From contig JAFAFZ010000573.1 of assembly GCA_023423215.1 (NCBI GenBank), positions 1 to 5,653 of the forward strand: 5,653 nucleotides of DNA, given 5' to 3'. The DNA is from Actinomycetes bacterium. GTDB lineage: Bacteria > Actinomycetota > Acidimicrobiia > Acidimicrobiales > Microtrichaceae. Numbering within the stretch: position 1 is the first letter of the stretch; each line of letters opens with the position of its first letter. The translations under genes were made by a program, and so were the position numbers. The notes beneath the pieces are model-generated. The model saw nothing but the letters and a program-made list of their open reading frames with translations, was not told where the DNA came from and searched no databases. Shown piece by piece: positions 1 to 5,563 of this stretch.

Positions 1-362
1 GAGCTGTAGAGCGGGACGCCGACGTAGGCGCGGATGCCGCGCTCGAGCACCACCGGCAGCTCGGCCAGGTCGACGTCCAACGACAGGTCCGGTGCAGCGC
101 GCGACGTGCCGACCCCGAGGCGGCAGCAGATCGACTCGGCCCACGACATCACGTCGCCCGAGCGCAACCCGAAGGCGTCGCCCTCGACGCACAGCAGCAC
201 GTAGTCGTCACCGACCGTGCGGGACACGAACCACAGGCCCATGCCGTAGCGCTCGCGCAGGTGGCGCAGCACGGCAGCGCAGGCGTCGTCGAAGCTCCGG
301 TAGGGCTGGACGCCGCCGGACCCGACGGTGCGGGAGGAGCGGAGGTCGGCCGAAGGGTCCAC
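1..362 (-). CDS. GAF-domain sensory/signalling protein, N-terminal part (truncated by window edge)
   Basis: Reading the minus strand from a GTG at 362 gives 120 uninterrupted codons that run off the left edge. After a short polar leader (residues 1-20) comes a GAF-type fold: an amphipathic helix from about 21 (YRSFDDACAAVLRHLRERYG), a strand with GLWFVSRT (42-49), then DDYVLLCVEGDAFGLRSGD (52-70), a helix MSWAESICCRL (72-82), and RAYVGVPLYS (111-120). The order [G]LW.V.RT / GD.Y..L / SGDV..W..S.C.R / AYVGVPL matches a GAF subfamily common in actinobacteria, often fused to GGDEF, EAL or other signalling output domains. The output domain lies outside this window, so ligand and output are unknown. 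The start is uncertain: the GTG has only a weak GGGA Shine-Dalgarno about 5 nt upstream, and no ATG lies in frame nearby. The gene is divergent from the DUF983 gene at 490. Confidence 0.72.
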   Translation of the reverse strand, partial: MDPSADLRSSRTVGSGGVQPYRSFDDACAAVLRHLRERYGMGLWFVSRTVGDDYVLLCVEGDAFGLRSGDVMSWAESICCRLGVGTSRAAPDLSLDVDLAELPVVLERGIRAYVGVPLYS

Positions 363-489
363 GTCTTCCCATCGGCGGATCCGGGCCCGGGATGAACCCC
401 CTGTCCGGTCCGGCTGAGGCGGTGCACGGGTGCCACCCGGACGGGTGTCCGGGGTGCAGCCCGGTGCGTGGTGCGCTTGACTCGGGTCG
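363..489. promoter_or_regulatory. Divergent intergenic region with overlapping inverted and direct repeats (421-460)
   Basis: This 127-bp spacer separates the GAF gene from the DUF983 gene. It contains a perfect 7-bp inverted repeat, CCCGGAC (436-442) and GTCCGGG (447-453), with a GGGT loop. The competing arms CACCC (434-438) and GGGTG (443-447) overlap it, and ACGGGTG occurs twice, at 426 and 441. There is not one TA dinucleotide in the spacer, so no TAnnnT -10 box exists on either strand. The symmetry could be a regulator site, a transcript hairpin or chance in very GC-rich DNA. Confidence 0.25.
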
Positions 490-972
490 ATGACCACCCC
501 CGGTCCCCGACGTCGGCTTCCCGTCCCCGAGGTGCCGACCATCGTGCAGCTGGGCCTGCCGCCGCGGCGCCTGCTCCTGCGCGGGCTGTTCGGGAGGTGT
601 CCCGTGTGCGGCAGCCGGCACCTGTTCCGCCGCTGGTTCTCGATGGTCGACCGCTGCCCGCAGTGCTCGCTGCACTTCGAGCGGGTCGACGGCCACTGGA
701 TCGGCGCCATCGGGGTCAACACCGTGGCCGTGATGGGACTGATGCTCATCGTGCTGTTCGCGGTGACGATGACCTCGTTCCCGGATCCGCCGCCCCGTGC
801 GCTCATCTACGTCGAGGTGGCGATCGCCGGCCTGGGTCCGCTCGTGTTCTTCCCGGCCTCCCGCACGCTGTGGTCCGCGATGGACCTGCTGATGCGACCG
901 CTGAAGTTCGGCGAGGTGGACCCGCGCTTCGTCCTGGTCGACCCGCCGAGGGACCGCCCCGACGCACCCTGA
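490..972 (+). CDS. DUF983 family membrane protein with zinc-ribbon motif
   Basis: This 160-residue protein has the layout of the DUF983 family. A basic, proline-rich N-terminus is followed by RGLFGRCPVCG with Cys37 and Cys40, then CPQC with Cys56 and Cys59. The four cysteines form a CxxC-x15-CxxC zinc-ribbon-like knuckle, and LHFERVDGHWIGA (61-73) matches the family's conserved stretch after it. Two hydrophobic segments follow, at about 72-93 and 104-124, so it is probably an inner-membrane protein with the metal-binding part and the charged tail (PLKFGEVDPRF) on the cytoplasmic side. No biochemical role is established for the family; metal binding is inferred from the cysteines. The ATG at 490 has no good Shine-Dalgarno, but an upstream extension would lose the family-typical start. 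Its neighbours give no functional hint. Confidence 0.85.
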   Translation: MTTPGPRRRLPVPEVPTIVQLGLPPRRLLLRGLFGRCPVCGSRHLFRRWFSMVDRCPQCSLHFERVDGHWIGAIGVNTVAVMGLMLIVLFAVTMTSFPDPPPRALIYVEVAIAGLGPLVFFPASRTLWSAMDLLMRPLKFGEVDPRFVLVDPPRDRPDAP

Positions 973-973
973 A

Positions 974-999
974 CGTCGGGCACATCTGCTCCCCCGACG
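974..999 (+). terminator. Candidate hairpin just after the DUF983 gene
   Basis: CGTCGGG (974-980) pairs perfectly with CCCGACG (993-999) across a 12-nt loop, starting two bases after the DUF983 stop codon. There is no T-run (the sequence continues CCCCTTG), so it would be at best a weak intrinsic terminator or an RNA 3'-end-protecting stem. Confidence 0.3.
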
Positions 1000-1003
1000 C
1001 CCC

Positions 1004-1032
1004 TTGTGGGTCGGGCGGGTCGTCCGTACCGT
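1004..1032 (+). promoter_or_regulatory. Candidate sigma70-type promoter upstream of the lipoprotein gene (distal)
   Basis: TTGTGG (1004-1009) and TACCGT (1027-1032) are separated by 17 bp. The -10 fits the TAnnnT pattern usual in GC-rich actinobacteria, and the -35 matches TTGACA at its first three bases. Transcription would start near 1039, giving a leader of about 130 nt. The sequence is only suggestive, and a second candidate lies at 1052-1080. Confidence 0.3.
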
Positions 1033-1051
1033 GTCAGGTGCTGCTCCCGGC

Positions 1052-1080
1052 GGGACGTCGACCGCCCCGGCCGGTAGCGT
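1052..1080 (+). promoter_or_regulatory. Candidate sigma70-type promoter upstream of the lipoprotein gene (proximal)
   Basis: GGGACG (1052-1057, with the GAC core of TTGACA) and TAGCGT (1075-1080, TAnnnT preceded by CGG) are 17 bp apart. Transcription would begin near 1087, about 85 nt before the GTG start. It competes with the candidate at 1004-1032; the sequence cannot decide between them. Confidence 0.3.
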
Positions 1081-1169
1081 GTGCCCGCTGGTCGGTCGTC
1101 GGCGATCTGTGCGACCGGTCCACAGCGGGGAGCGTCCGGTCCGCGGCCGGGCACGGCGAGGAGGGCCCA

Positions 1170-2051
1170 GTGGTGCGTCGAAGCAGGATCGTCATGTGCG
1201 CGGTGCTGGTCGTGACGGCCCTCGGCGCGTCCGCGTGCTCGAACGTCGCGGACACCCAGCAGCTCTCCGCGGACGACTACGAGTCCAACACCGTCGTCCC
1301 CACGACCGCGATGAAGGTCGGGCAGCTGCCGACCACCACGACGGTGGCGCCCAGCTCGACGGCGCCGCCGCTGGTCCCCGCCGGCCTGCCCGCGACGCTG
1401 TCCGCGCTCGTCGGCCAGTTCGCGGCGAACCCGGCACTCGCGGGCCAGCTCGGCGGGCTGGACCTGGCGGGTCTGGCCGGCCTGGTGAACATCGACCTGG
1501 GCGCCCTGCAGGGCCTCGGCCTGACGGTGCCGCAGATCCAGCAGATCGCGAGCGACGTGGCTGCGGACCCGGCGGCGCTGCTCGGCCAGCTCCAGCTCGG
1601 TGAGATCGACCCCAACGCGCTGCTGGCGCTGCTCGCCGGCTCCCTCGACCTGACGACCCTCGCCACCGGCGCGACGGGCGCGCTGGTCGCGGCGCTGCTC
1701 GACGCCATCTCCGACGTGAAGATCTCGGTCAGCCCCGAGCTGACGATCGAGCTGAGCGAGCTGCTCAAGGACATCGACCCCGACGGTCTGGGCGAGCTCG
1801 CGGCGACGCCGGCGAACGCGTCGATCCTGGCGCTCATCACCAGCGCCATCATCGGCTCGAACCCGCTGCTCACCCAGCAGCTGCTCGAGAACCCGCTGCT
1901 GGACCCGGCGCTGCACGAGCTGCTGGTGCAGCTCCAGTCGCTGGGCGCGTCGCTGGGCGACGCCGCTCGCATCGCTCTGCTGCAGGCGTTGAACAACCTG
2001 ATCCCCGGTGGCATCCCGGGCGGTCTGCCACCGGGCGTGCCGCCGGCCTGA
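1170..2051 (+). CDS. Leucine-rich secreted lipoprotein, unrecognised family
   Basis: The 293-residue product begins with a typical lipoprotein signal: basic MVRRSR, hydrophobic core IVMCAVLVVTALGA, then ASAC with the lipidated cysteine at 23. The mature protein would be anchored to the outer face of the cytoplasmic membrane. A flexible linker rich in Thr, Ser and Pro (about 41-70, including PTTTTVAPSSTAPP) precedes a Leu/Ala-rich, probably helical body (71-278). Asp-Pro or Asn-Pro pairs recur at 87, 133, 147, 203, 231, 241 and 245, usually followed by Leu within a few residues, as if capping successive short amphipathic helices. The tail is Gly/Pro-rich (IPGGIPGGLPPGVPPA). AGGAGG (1159-1164) is a strong Shine-Dalgarno. 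It lies 5 nt before the GTG at 1170 and 8 nt before the in-frame GTG at 1173, so either could be the start. I recognise no family and assign no function. The reading frame is open far upstream, but signal peptide plus ribosome site fix the real start here. Confidence 0.8.
   Translation: MVRRSRIVMCAVLVVTALGASACSNVADTQQLSADDYESNTVVPTTAMKVGQLPTTTTVAPSSTAPPLVPAGLPATLSALVGQFAANPALAGQLGGLDLAGLAGLVNIDLGALQGLGLTVPQIQQIASDVAADPAALLGQLQLGEIDPNALLALLAGSLDLTTLATGATGALVAALLDAISDVKISVSPELTIELSELLKDIDPDGLGELAATPANASILALITSAIIGSNPLLTQQLLENPLLDPALHELLVQLQSLGASLGDAARIALLQALNNLIPGGIPGGLPPGVPPA
2004..2035. repeat. Perfect 10-bp inverted repeat inside the 3' end of the lipoprotein gene
   Basis: CCCGGTGGCA (2004-2013) pairs exactly with TGCCACCGGG (2026-2035) around a 12-nt loop. 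It lies in the Gly/Pro-rich tail codons of the lipoprotein gene and 42 bp beyond the stop of the convergent acyl-CoA synthetase gene. It could slow polymerase arriving from the right, but neither side has a T-run. The Gly/Pro codon repetition may alone explain the symmetry. Confidence 0.35.
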
Positions 2052-2076
2052 CGGCCGCGACACCGGCACCGGGCGC

Positions 2077-3894
2077 TCAGCGCTGGTAGAGCGCCTCGAT
2101 CTCCTCGGCGAAGCGTGCGTTGACGCCACGCCGCTTCAGCTTCGAGGTCGGCGTCAGCAGGTCCGAGTCGGGCAGCCACTCCTCGCCGAGGATGTGCACC
2201 TTCTTGACGCGCTCGGCGCCGTTGAACTCGGCCATCGCCTCGTCCAGGCCCTCGGCGATCGCCTTCTCGACCTCCGGCTTGGTCGCCAGGTCCGCCAGGT
2301 CGGTGAACTCGATGCCCTGCTGCTCGGCCCACGCCGGAGCGACCTCGGGGTCCAGCACCACCAGCGCCGAGACGAAGGGCCGGTTGTCGCCGATCGCGGC
2401 CGCCTGGCCGACGATCGGGATCGTCTTGAGCGCCGCCTCGAGGTTGGCCGGGCTGACGTTCTTGCCGCCCGCGGTGATGATGAGCTCCTTCTTGCGGTCG
2501 ACGATGGTGACGTAGCCGGCGTCGTCGATCTCGGCGATGTCGCCCGAGTGCAACCAGCCCTCCGCGTCGATCGCCTCGGCCGTCTTCTCGGGGTCGTTCA
2601 GGTAGCCGAGGAAGACGTTGCCGCCGCGGTAGCAGAGCTCGCCGTCGGACTCGAGCTTCACCTCGCCGCCCGGCACCGCCGGGCCGACCGAGCCCGCGAC
2701 CGGGTGCTCGGACGAGAAGGTCATCGGGCCGGTGGCCTCGCTCATGCCGTACATCTCCGCGAGGGGGATGCCGACGGTGCGGAACCAGGTGATGAGCTCG
2801 GACGGCAGCGGCGCTGCCGAGCTGACGGCGTTCTCGAGCTCGTCCAGGCCGAGCAGCTCCCGGACGGTCGAGAAGGCGACGGCGTCGAGGAACTCGTAGG
2901 TGGCGATGTCGTCCTCGGTCGCCGTGCCGTCGGTCATGCGCTCGCGGATGGGGGCACCGGCGGCCACCGCCTCGGCGAACTTCTCGGCCTTCTCGGGATC
3001 GGCGGCCAGCGCGGCCGACACGCCGGCGTAGATCTTCTCCCACACGCGCGGCACGCCGAACATGAGGTTCGGCTTCACCTGGCCGAGGTACGTGGTCAGC
3101 AGCGCCGTGTCGGGGCAGGTCGTGATCTCGTAGCCGAAGCTGATGAGCGAGTAGTGCGAGGTCATGCGCTCGGCGATGTGGGCCATCGGCAGGTACGACA
3201 CGACCCGCTTGCCGGCGGTGCTGTCGCGGTCCCAGCCGAACGCCGAGAGCAGGCACTCGGCGGTCCAGGCCAGGTTGTAGTGCGAGAGCATCACGCCCTT
3301 CGGGTTCCCCGTGGTACCCGAGGTGTAGATGATCGTCGCCAGGTCGTCCGGGCCGACGATGTCGGCCGAGGCCGCCAGGTCGATCGGCTCTCCGTCGGAG
3401 AGCACCGAGGCGTCCTGGGTGCCCTCGGGCAGCGAGGCGGGAGCGTCGAGCACGACGATCGTGCGCAGGTCCGGCAGCGAGGCACGCACCGGCGTGAACT
3501 TCTCCAGGAAGGACTCGTCCTCGACGATGGCCACCGTGGCACCGGAGTGCTCCGCCAGGAACTGCACCTGGTCGGGCGCCGAGGAGTTGTAGATGGACAC
3601 CGGCGTGGCACCGACGAACAGCACGGCGACGTCGAGCCAGTGGAACGCCGGGATGTTGCGCATCATCAGCAGCACGCGGTCGCCGGGGCCGACGCCCAGC
3701 TCGCGCAGGCCGGCGGCGGCGCGAGCGACGCGGTCGGCGAGCTCGGTGAAGGTCAGGGCGCCCCACGACCCGTCGTCCTGCTGCCAGCGCAGGGCGACCC
3801 GGTCGGCGTTGGCCTCCAGCGTGGCGAGGAACTCGGTGAGGACCGTGCGGCCCTGCACCATCGTCGTGATCTCGTCGTTCGTCAGCGTGGCCAC
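2077..3894 (-). CDS. Long-chain fatty-acid--CoA ligase (AMP-forming, FadD15-like)
   Basis: This enzyme adenylates a fatty acid with ATP and transfers the acyl group to CoA, supplying acyl-CoA for beta-oxidation or lipid synthesis. The 605-residue product has the full set of adenylate-forming motifs: phosphate loop YTSGTTGNPKG (190-200), VPRVWEKIYAG (281-291), AAPLP (360-364), MYGMSEATG (381-389), GELCYRGGNVFLGYL (418-432), SGDIAEID (450-457), hinge region DRKKELIITAGGKNVSP (466-482, hinge Asp466) and TPTSKLKRR (581-589), with the catalytic lysine probably Lys585. Length and C-terminal wording (GGKNVSPANLE, LTPTSKLKRR, EEIEALY) resemble mycobacterial FadD15 closely, hence the long-chain call; chain length is inferred. 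No membrane segments are evident. I chose the GTG at 3894, giving VATLTNDEI; its ribosome site (GGGGA) is weak. ATG at 3861 (Met12, 594 aa) is the alternative. The frame stays open to 4101, but that extension is Arg/Pro-rich, unlike the family, and would run into the operator. It is divergent from the thiolase gene and convergent with the lipoprotein gene, with 25 bp between their stops. Confidence 0.93.
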   Translation of the reverse strand: MATLTNDEITTMVQGRTVLTEFLATLEANADRVALRWQQDDGSWGALTFTELADRVARAAAGLRELGVGPGDRVLLMMRNIPAFHWLDVAVLFVGATPVSIYNSSAPDQVQFLAEHSGATVAIVEDESFLEKFTPVRASLPDLRTIVVLDAPASLPEGTQDASVLSDGEPIDLAASADIVGPDDLATIIYTSGTTGNPKGVMLSHYNLAWTAECLLSAFGWDRDSTAGKRVVSYLPMAHIAERMTSHYSLISFGYEITTCPDTALLTTYLGQVKPNLMFGVPRVWEKIYAGVSAALAADPEKAEKFAEAVAAGAPIRERMTDGTATEDDIATYEFLDAVAFSTVRELLGLDELENAVSSAAPLPSELITWFRTVGIPLAEMYGMSEATGPMTFSSEHPVAGSVGPAVPGGEVKLESDGELCYRGGNVFLGYLNDPEKTAEAIDAEGWLHSGDIAEIDDAGYVTIVDRKKELIITAGGKNVSPANLEAALKTIPIVGQAAAIGDNRPFVSALVVLDPEVAPAWAEQQGIEFTDLADLATKPEVEKAIAEGLDEAMAEFNGAERVKKVHILGEEWLPDSDLLTPTSKLKRRGVNARFAEEIEALYQR

Positions 3895-3971
3895 CGGTGT
3901 CGTCCCCGTCTCGTGTCGTCGAAGGTTCCTCGCGGCCGGGCGTGCCGTCGGGCACAGCAACCGCAGGACGG

Positions 3972-3977
3972 ACTGTA
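3972..3977 (-). promoter_or_regulatory. Candidate -10 box for the acyl-CoA synthetase gene
   Basis: The minus strand reads GCGGTACAGTCC here; TACAGT fits TAnnnT and uses the only TA in the intergenic region. Transcription would start near 3965, giving a leader of roughly 70 nt. No acceptable -35 hexamer is found 16-18 bp upstream, so an activator or another sigma factor would be needed if it is real. Confidence 0.3.
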
Positions 3978-4055
3978 CCGCTGCGCCGCGGCACCGCCGC
4001 TGCGGCCCCTGCACCGGTCCGGCCGGTCGCCGGGCCGCCTCCGGCAGCGGCCGCA

Positions 4056-4084
4056 TTGACCCCGACCGATCCGCGGACGAAACT
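4056..4084 (+). promoter_or_regulatory. Candidate thiolase promoter
   Basis: TTGACC (4056-4061, five of six matches to TTGACA) is followed after 17 bp by GAAACT (4079-4084), which keeps the A at position 2 and T at position 6 of the -10 box but not the first T. The predicted start, near 4091, falls inside the palindromic cluster at 4085-4109, so a bound protein would be expected to block it. The leader would be about 150 nt. Confidence 0.35.
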
Positions 4085-4109
4085 CTTGACCGACCGGTCA
4101 AGTTGACCG
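4085..4109. promoter_or_regulatory. Overlapping palindromic operator, TetR-family type
   Basis: Two perfect palindromes share one arm. CTTGACCG-AC-CGGTCAAG (4085-4102) has 8-bp arms and a 2-bp centre. CGGTCAA-G-TTGACCG (4095-4109) has 7-bp arms and a 1-bp centre. Three half-sites TTGACCG therefore alternate in orientation. Sites of the form TGACCGnnCGGTCA are typical of TetR-family repressors, including FadR-like regulators of fatty-acid degradation released by acyl-CoA; that assignment is inferred from the pattern and the neighbouring genes. No regulator gene lies in this window. The site is about 145 bp before the thiolase start and about 190 bp before the synthetase start. Confidence 0.65.
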
Positions 4110-4242
4110 TTCACGGGGGACCCCCGCACCCGGGGCCGCCGGCTGGTCACCCGGACCCGCCGTCGGCCGGCGCGCTGAGCCAGCTGCGCCGTTCCGGCGA
4201 CCCGGGCCACCGCTCCCCCGGCCGCAGCACAAGGGAGCTGAC

Positions 4243-5451
4243 ATGCCAGAGGCAGTCATCATCGACGTCGTTCGGACCGCAGGCGGCAGGCGCAACGGCG
4301 CCCTCGCCGGATGGCACCCGGTCGACCTCGCCGCGGAGACGCTGAAGGCGCTCGCGGAGCGCAACGACCTGGATCCGGCGCTCGTCGACGACGTCATCAT
4401 GGGCTGCGTGATGCAGGCCGGCGCGCAGGCGCTGAACGTCGGCCGCAACGCCGTGCTGGCCGCGGGCTGGCCCGAGACCGTGCCCTCGACGACGATCGAC
4501 CGCCAGTGCGGGTCCTCGCAGCAGGCGTACCACTTCGCCGCGCAGGGCGTCATGGCCGGCGCGTACGACGTGGCGGTCGCCGCGGGCGTCGAGGTCATGA
4601 GCCTCGTGCCCATGGGCGCGTCGATCTCGAAGAACGTCGGCTTCCCGTTCGGGGCGGCGGCGGACCGCTACTCCGACGTCGAGCTGCTCGAGGGCCACCC
4701 GGGCCTGATCGGCCAGGGCCTCTCGGCCGAGGTCATCGCCAACGAGTGGGGCCTGAGCCGTGACGACCTGGACGCCTACGGGGCCCGCTCCCAGGAGCTC
4801 GCCGAGATCGCGGCGAACGAGGGTCGCTTCGACAACGAGATCATCCCCGTGGTGTCCAAGATCCGTGACAAGGAGACCGGCGAGGTCAAGGTCCTGGACA
4901 CGATGCACACCCGCGACGAGGGCATCCGCCCCGGCACGACGGCCGAGGCGCTGGCGAACCTGAAGCCCGCCTTCCTCGAGGACGGCAAGGTCACCGCCGG
5001 CAACAGCTCGCAGATCTGCGACGGCGCCTCGGCAGCCCTGATCATGAGCGCCGACAAGGCCGCCGCGCTGGGCCTGACGCCCCGCGCCCGGTTCCACAGC
5101 TTCGCCCTGGCCGGCGTCGACCCGGTGCGCATGCTGACCGGCCCGATCCCGTCGACCACGAAGGTGCTGGACAAGGTGGGCCTGTCGATCGGCGACATGG
5201 ACCACATCGAGATCAACGAGGCGTTCGCGTCGGTCGTGCTGGCCTGGGAGAAGGAGCACCAGCCCGACATGTCGAAGGTGAACCCGAACGGCGGTGCGAT
5301 CGCCCTGGGCCACCCGCTCGGCGGCTCCGGCACGAAGCTGCTCGCCACGATGCTCAACGAGCTCGAGCGCACGGGTGGCCGCTACGGCCTGCAGACCATG
5401 TGCGAGGGCGGGGGCCTGGCGAACGCCACCATCATCGAGCGCCTGGGCTGA
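4243..5451 (+). CDS. Thiolase (acetyl-CoA C-acyltransferase / acetyltransferase)
   Basis: Thiolases cleave 3-ketoacyl-CoA with CoA to give acetyl-CoA and a shortened acyl-CoA, or run the reverse condensation. The 402-residue product is full length for the family. Catalytic residues are all present: nucleophile Cys89 in DRQCGSSQQA (86-95), NEAF (325-328), His357 in GHPLGGSG (356-363), and Cys387 in MCEGGGLANATIIER (386-400). GNSSQICDGASA (253-264) and KVNPNGGAIALGHP (345-358) are further family signatures. Overall wording resembles mycobacterial FadA5/FadA6-type thiolases, but GGSG after GHPL differs from FadA5 and the substrate cannot be fixed, so degradative and biosynthetic roles both remain open. 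The ATG has a good Shine-Dalgarno, AGGGAG (4232-4237), five bases upstream. It is divergent from the acyl-CoA synthetase and probably under the palindromic operator. Its last ten codons and stop are duplicated exactly at 5493-5525. Confidence 0.95.
   Translation: MPEAVIIDVVRTAGGRRNGALAGWHPVDLAAETLKALAERNDLDPALVDDVIMGCVMQAGAQALNVGRNAVLAAGWPETVPSTTIDRQCGSSQQAYHFAAQGVMAGAYDVAVAAGVEVMSLVPMGASISKNVGFPFGAAADRYSDVELLEGHPGLIGQGLSAEVIANEWGLSRDDLDAYGARSQELAEIAANEGRFDNEIIPVVSKIRDKETGEVKVLDTMHTRDEGIRPGTTAEALANLKPAFLEDGKVTAGNSSQICDGASAALIMSADKAAALGLTPRARFHSFALAGVDPVRMLTGPIPSTTKVLDKVGLSIGDMDHIEINEAFASVVLAWEKEHQPDMSKVNPNGGAIALGHPLGGSGTKLLATMLNELERTGGRYGLQTMCEGGGLANATIIERLG
5419..5451 (+). repeat. 33-bp direct repeat, copy 1 (3' end of the thiolase gene)
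   Basis: This copy is the last ten codons of the thiolase gene (ANATIIERLG) plus TGA. It starts on a codon boundary and ends on the third base of the stop. It is identical over all 33 bases to 5493-5525, and flanking bases on both sides differ. Confidence 0.97.
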
Positions 5452-5463
5452 CCGAGGTGAGCC

Positions 5464-5482
5464 GCTCCGACGCAGTCGGAGC
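5464..5482 (+). repeat. Perfect hairpin between the two thiolase-end repeats
   Basis: GCTCCGAC (5464-5471) and GTCGGAGC (5475-5482) form an 8-bp perfect stem with a three-base loop GCA, starting 13 bases after the thiolase stop. It is followed by CAATGTGGGA and not by a T-run, so it could be a transcript 3' stem or part of a small inserted unit rather than a classic intrinsic terminator. Confidence 0.6.
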
Positions 5483-5492
5483 CAATGTGGGA

Positions 5493-5525
5493 GCGAACGC
5501 CACCATCATCGAGCGCCTGGGCTGA
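5493..5525 (+). repeat. 33-bp direct repeat, copy 2 (displaced duplicate of the thiolase 3' end)
   Basis: It is identical to 5419-5451, with start points 74 bp apart and 41 bp between copies. The 74-bp offset is not a multiple of three, so copy 2 lies in a different frame from the thiolase gene. Just upstream, GGAGCCAAT GTG GGAGCGAAC reads VGAN-VGAN in the copy-2 frame, an imperfect tandem repeat with synonymous differences. Confidence 0.97.
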
Positions 5526-5530
5526 GCTCA

Positions 5531-5547
5531 GAGGCCAGCCCGGCCTC
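5531..5547 (+). repeat. Small perfect hairpin after repeat copy 2
   Basis: GAGGCC (5531-5536) and GGCCTC (5542-5547) pair perfectly around AGCCC, five bases after the TGA of repeat copy 2. There is no T-run. It could be a weak transcript-end stem or chance in GC-rich DNA. Confidence 0.4.
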
Positions 5548-5563
5548 GACGATCACCTGACGG

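Larger units (their letters stand above)
3895..4242. other. 348-bp divergent intergenic region between acyl-CoA synthetase and thiolase genes
   Basis: No credible gene lies in this gap. It holds the palindromic cluster at 4085-4109, a candidate thiolase promoter at 4056-4084, a possible minus-strand -10 box at 3972-3977 and the thiolase ribosome site. Only one TA dinucleotide occurs in it (3976-3977). TTGACC occurs three times on the plus strand, at 4056, 4086 and 4103. A divergent arrangement of an activating enzyme and a thiolase suggests shared control of fatty-acid use. Confidence 0.7.

Noticed and set aside
208..696. Minus-strand open frame across the GAF start and the DUF983 gene
   Set aside because: Its composition is Arg/Pro/His-rich, typical of an antisense frame in GC-rich DNA. 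The frame that reads as a GAF domain is a different one.
468..2051. A single 527-codon plus-strand gene spanning from 468 to the lipoprotein stop
   Set aside because: The first 230 codons overlap the DUF983 gene in another frame and are Arg/Pro/Ala-rich shadow sequence. Only the part from the GTG at 1170, with its Shine-Dalgarno and signal peptide, looks real.
2008..4059. A 683-codon plus-strand open frame opposite the acyl-CoA synthetase
   Set aside because: It is antisense to a gene with complete catalytic motifs. Its product is Arg/Gly/Val/Asp-rich with no recognisable fold or ribosome site.
3895..4101. N-terminal extension of the acyl-CoA synthetase to an ATG at 4101
   Set aside because: The extra 69 residues are Arg/Pro-rich, the family does not have them, and the start would overlap the palindromic operator.
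1277..4210. A 977-codon minus-strand open frame
   Set aside because: It is an out-of-frame shadow of the acyl-CoA synthetase, extended through the antisense of the lipoprotein gene. It has no domain signal and a skewed Arg/Gly content.
5452..5492. Insertion sequence or integrative element between the repeats
   Set aside because: The 41-bp interval has no room for a transposase or integrase and no terminal inverted repeats at the junctions. A relic cannot be excluded and is discussed as a finding.
5419..5525. CRISPR-like repeat-spacer unit
   Set aside because: There are only two copies, one is coding sequence, and no further repeats or cas genes are visible.
5294..5560. An 88-codon plus-strand frame across the end of the thiolase gene
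   Set aside because: Most of it is an out-of-frame reading of the conserved thiolase C-terminus. It has no start signals and low-complexity composition.
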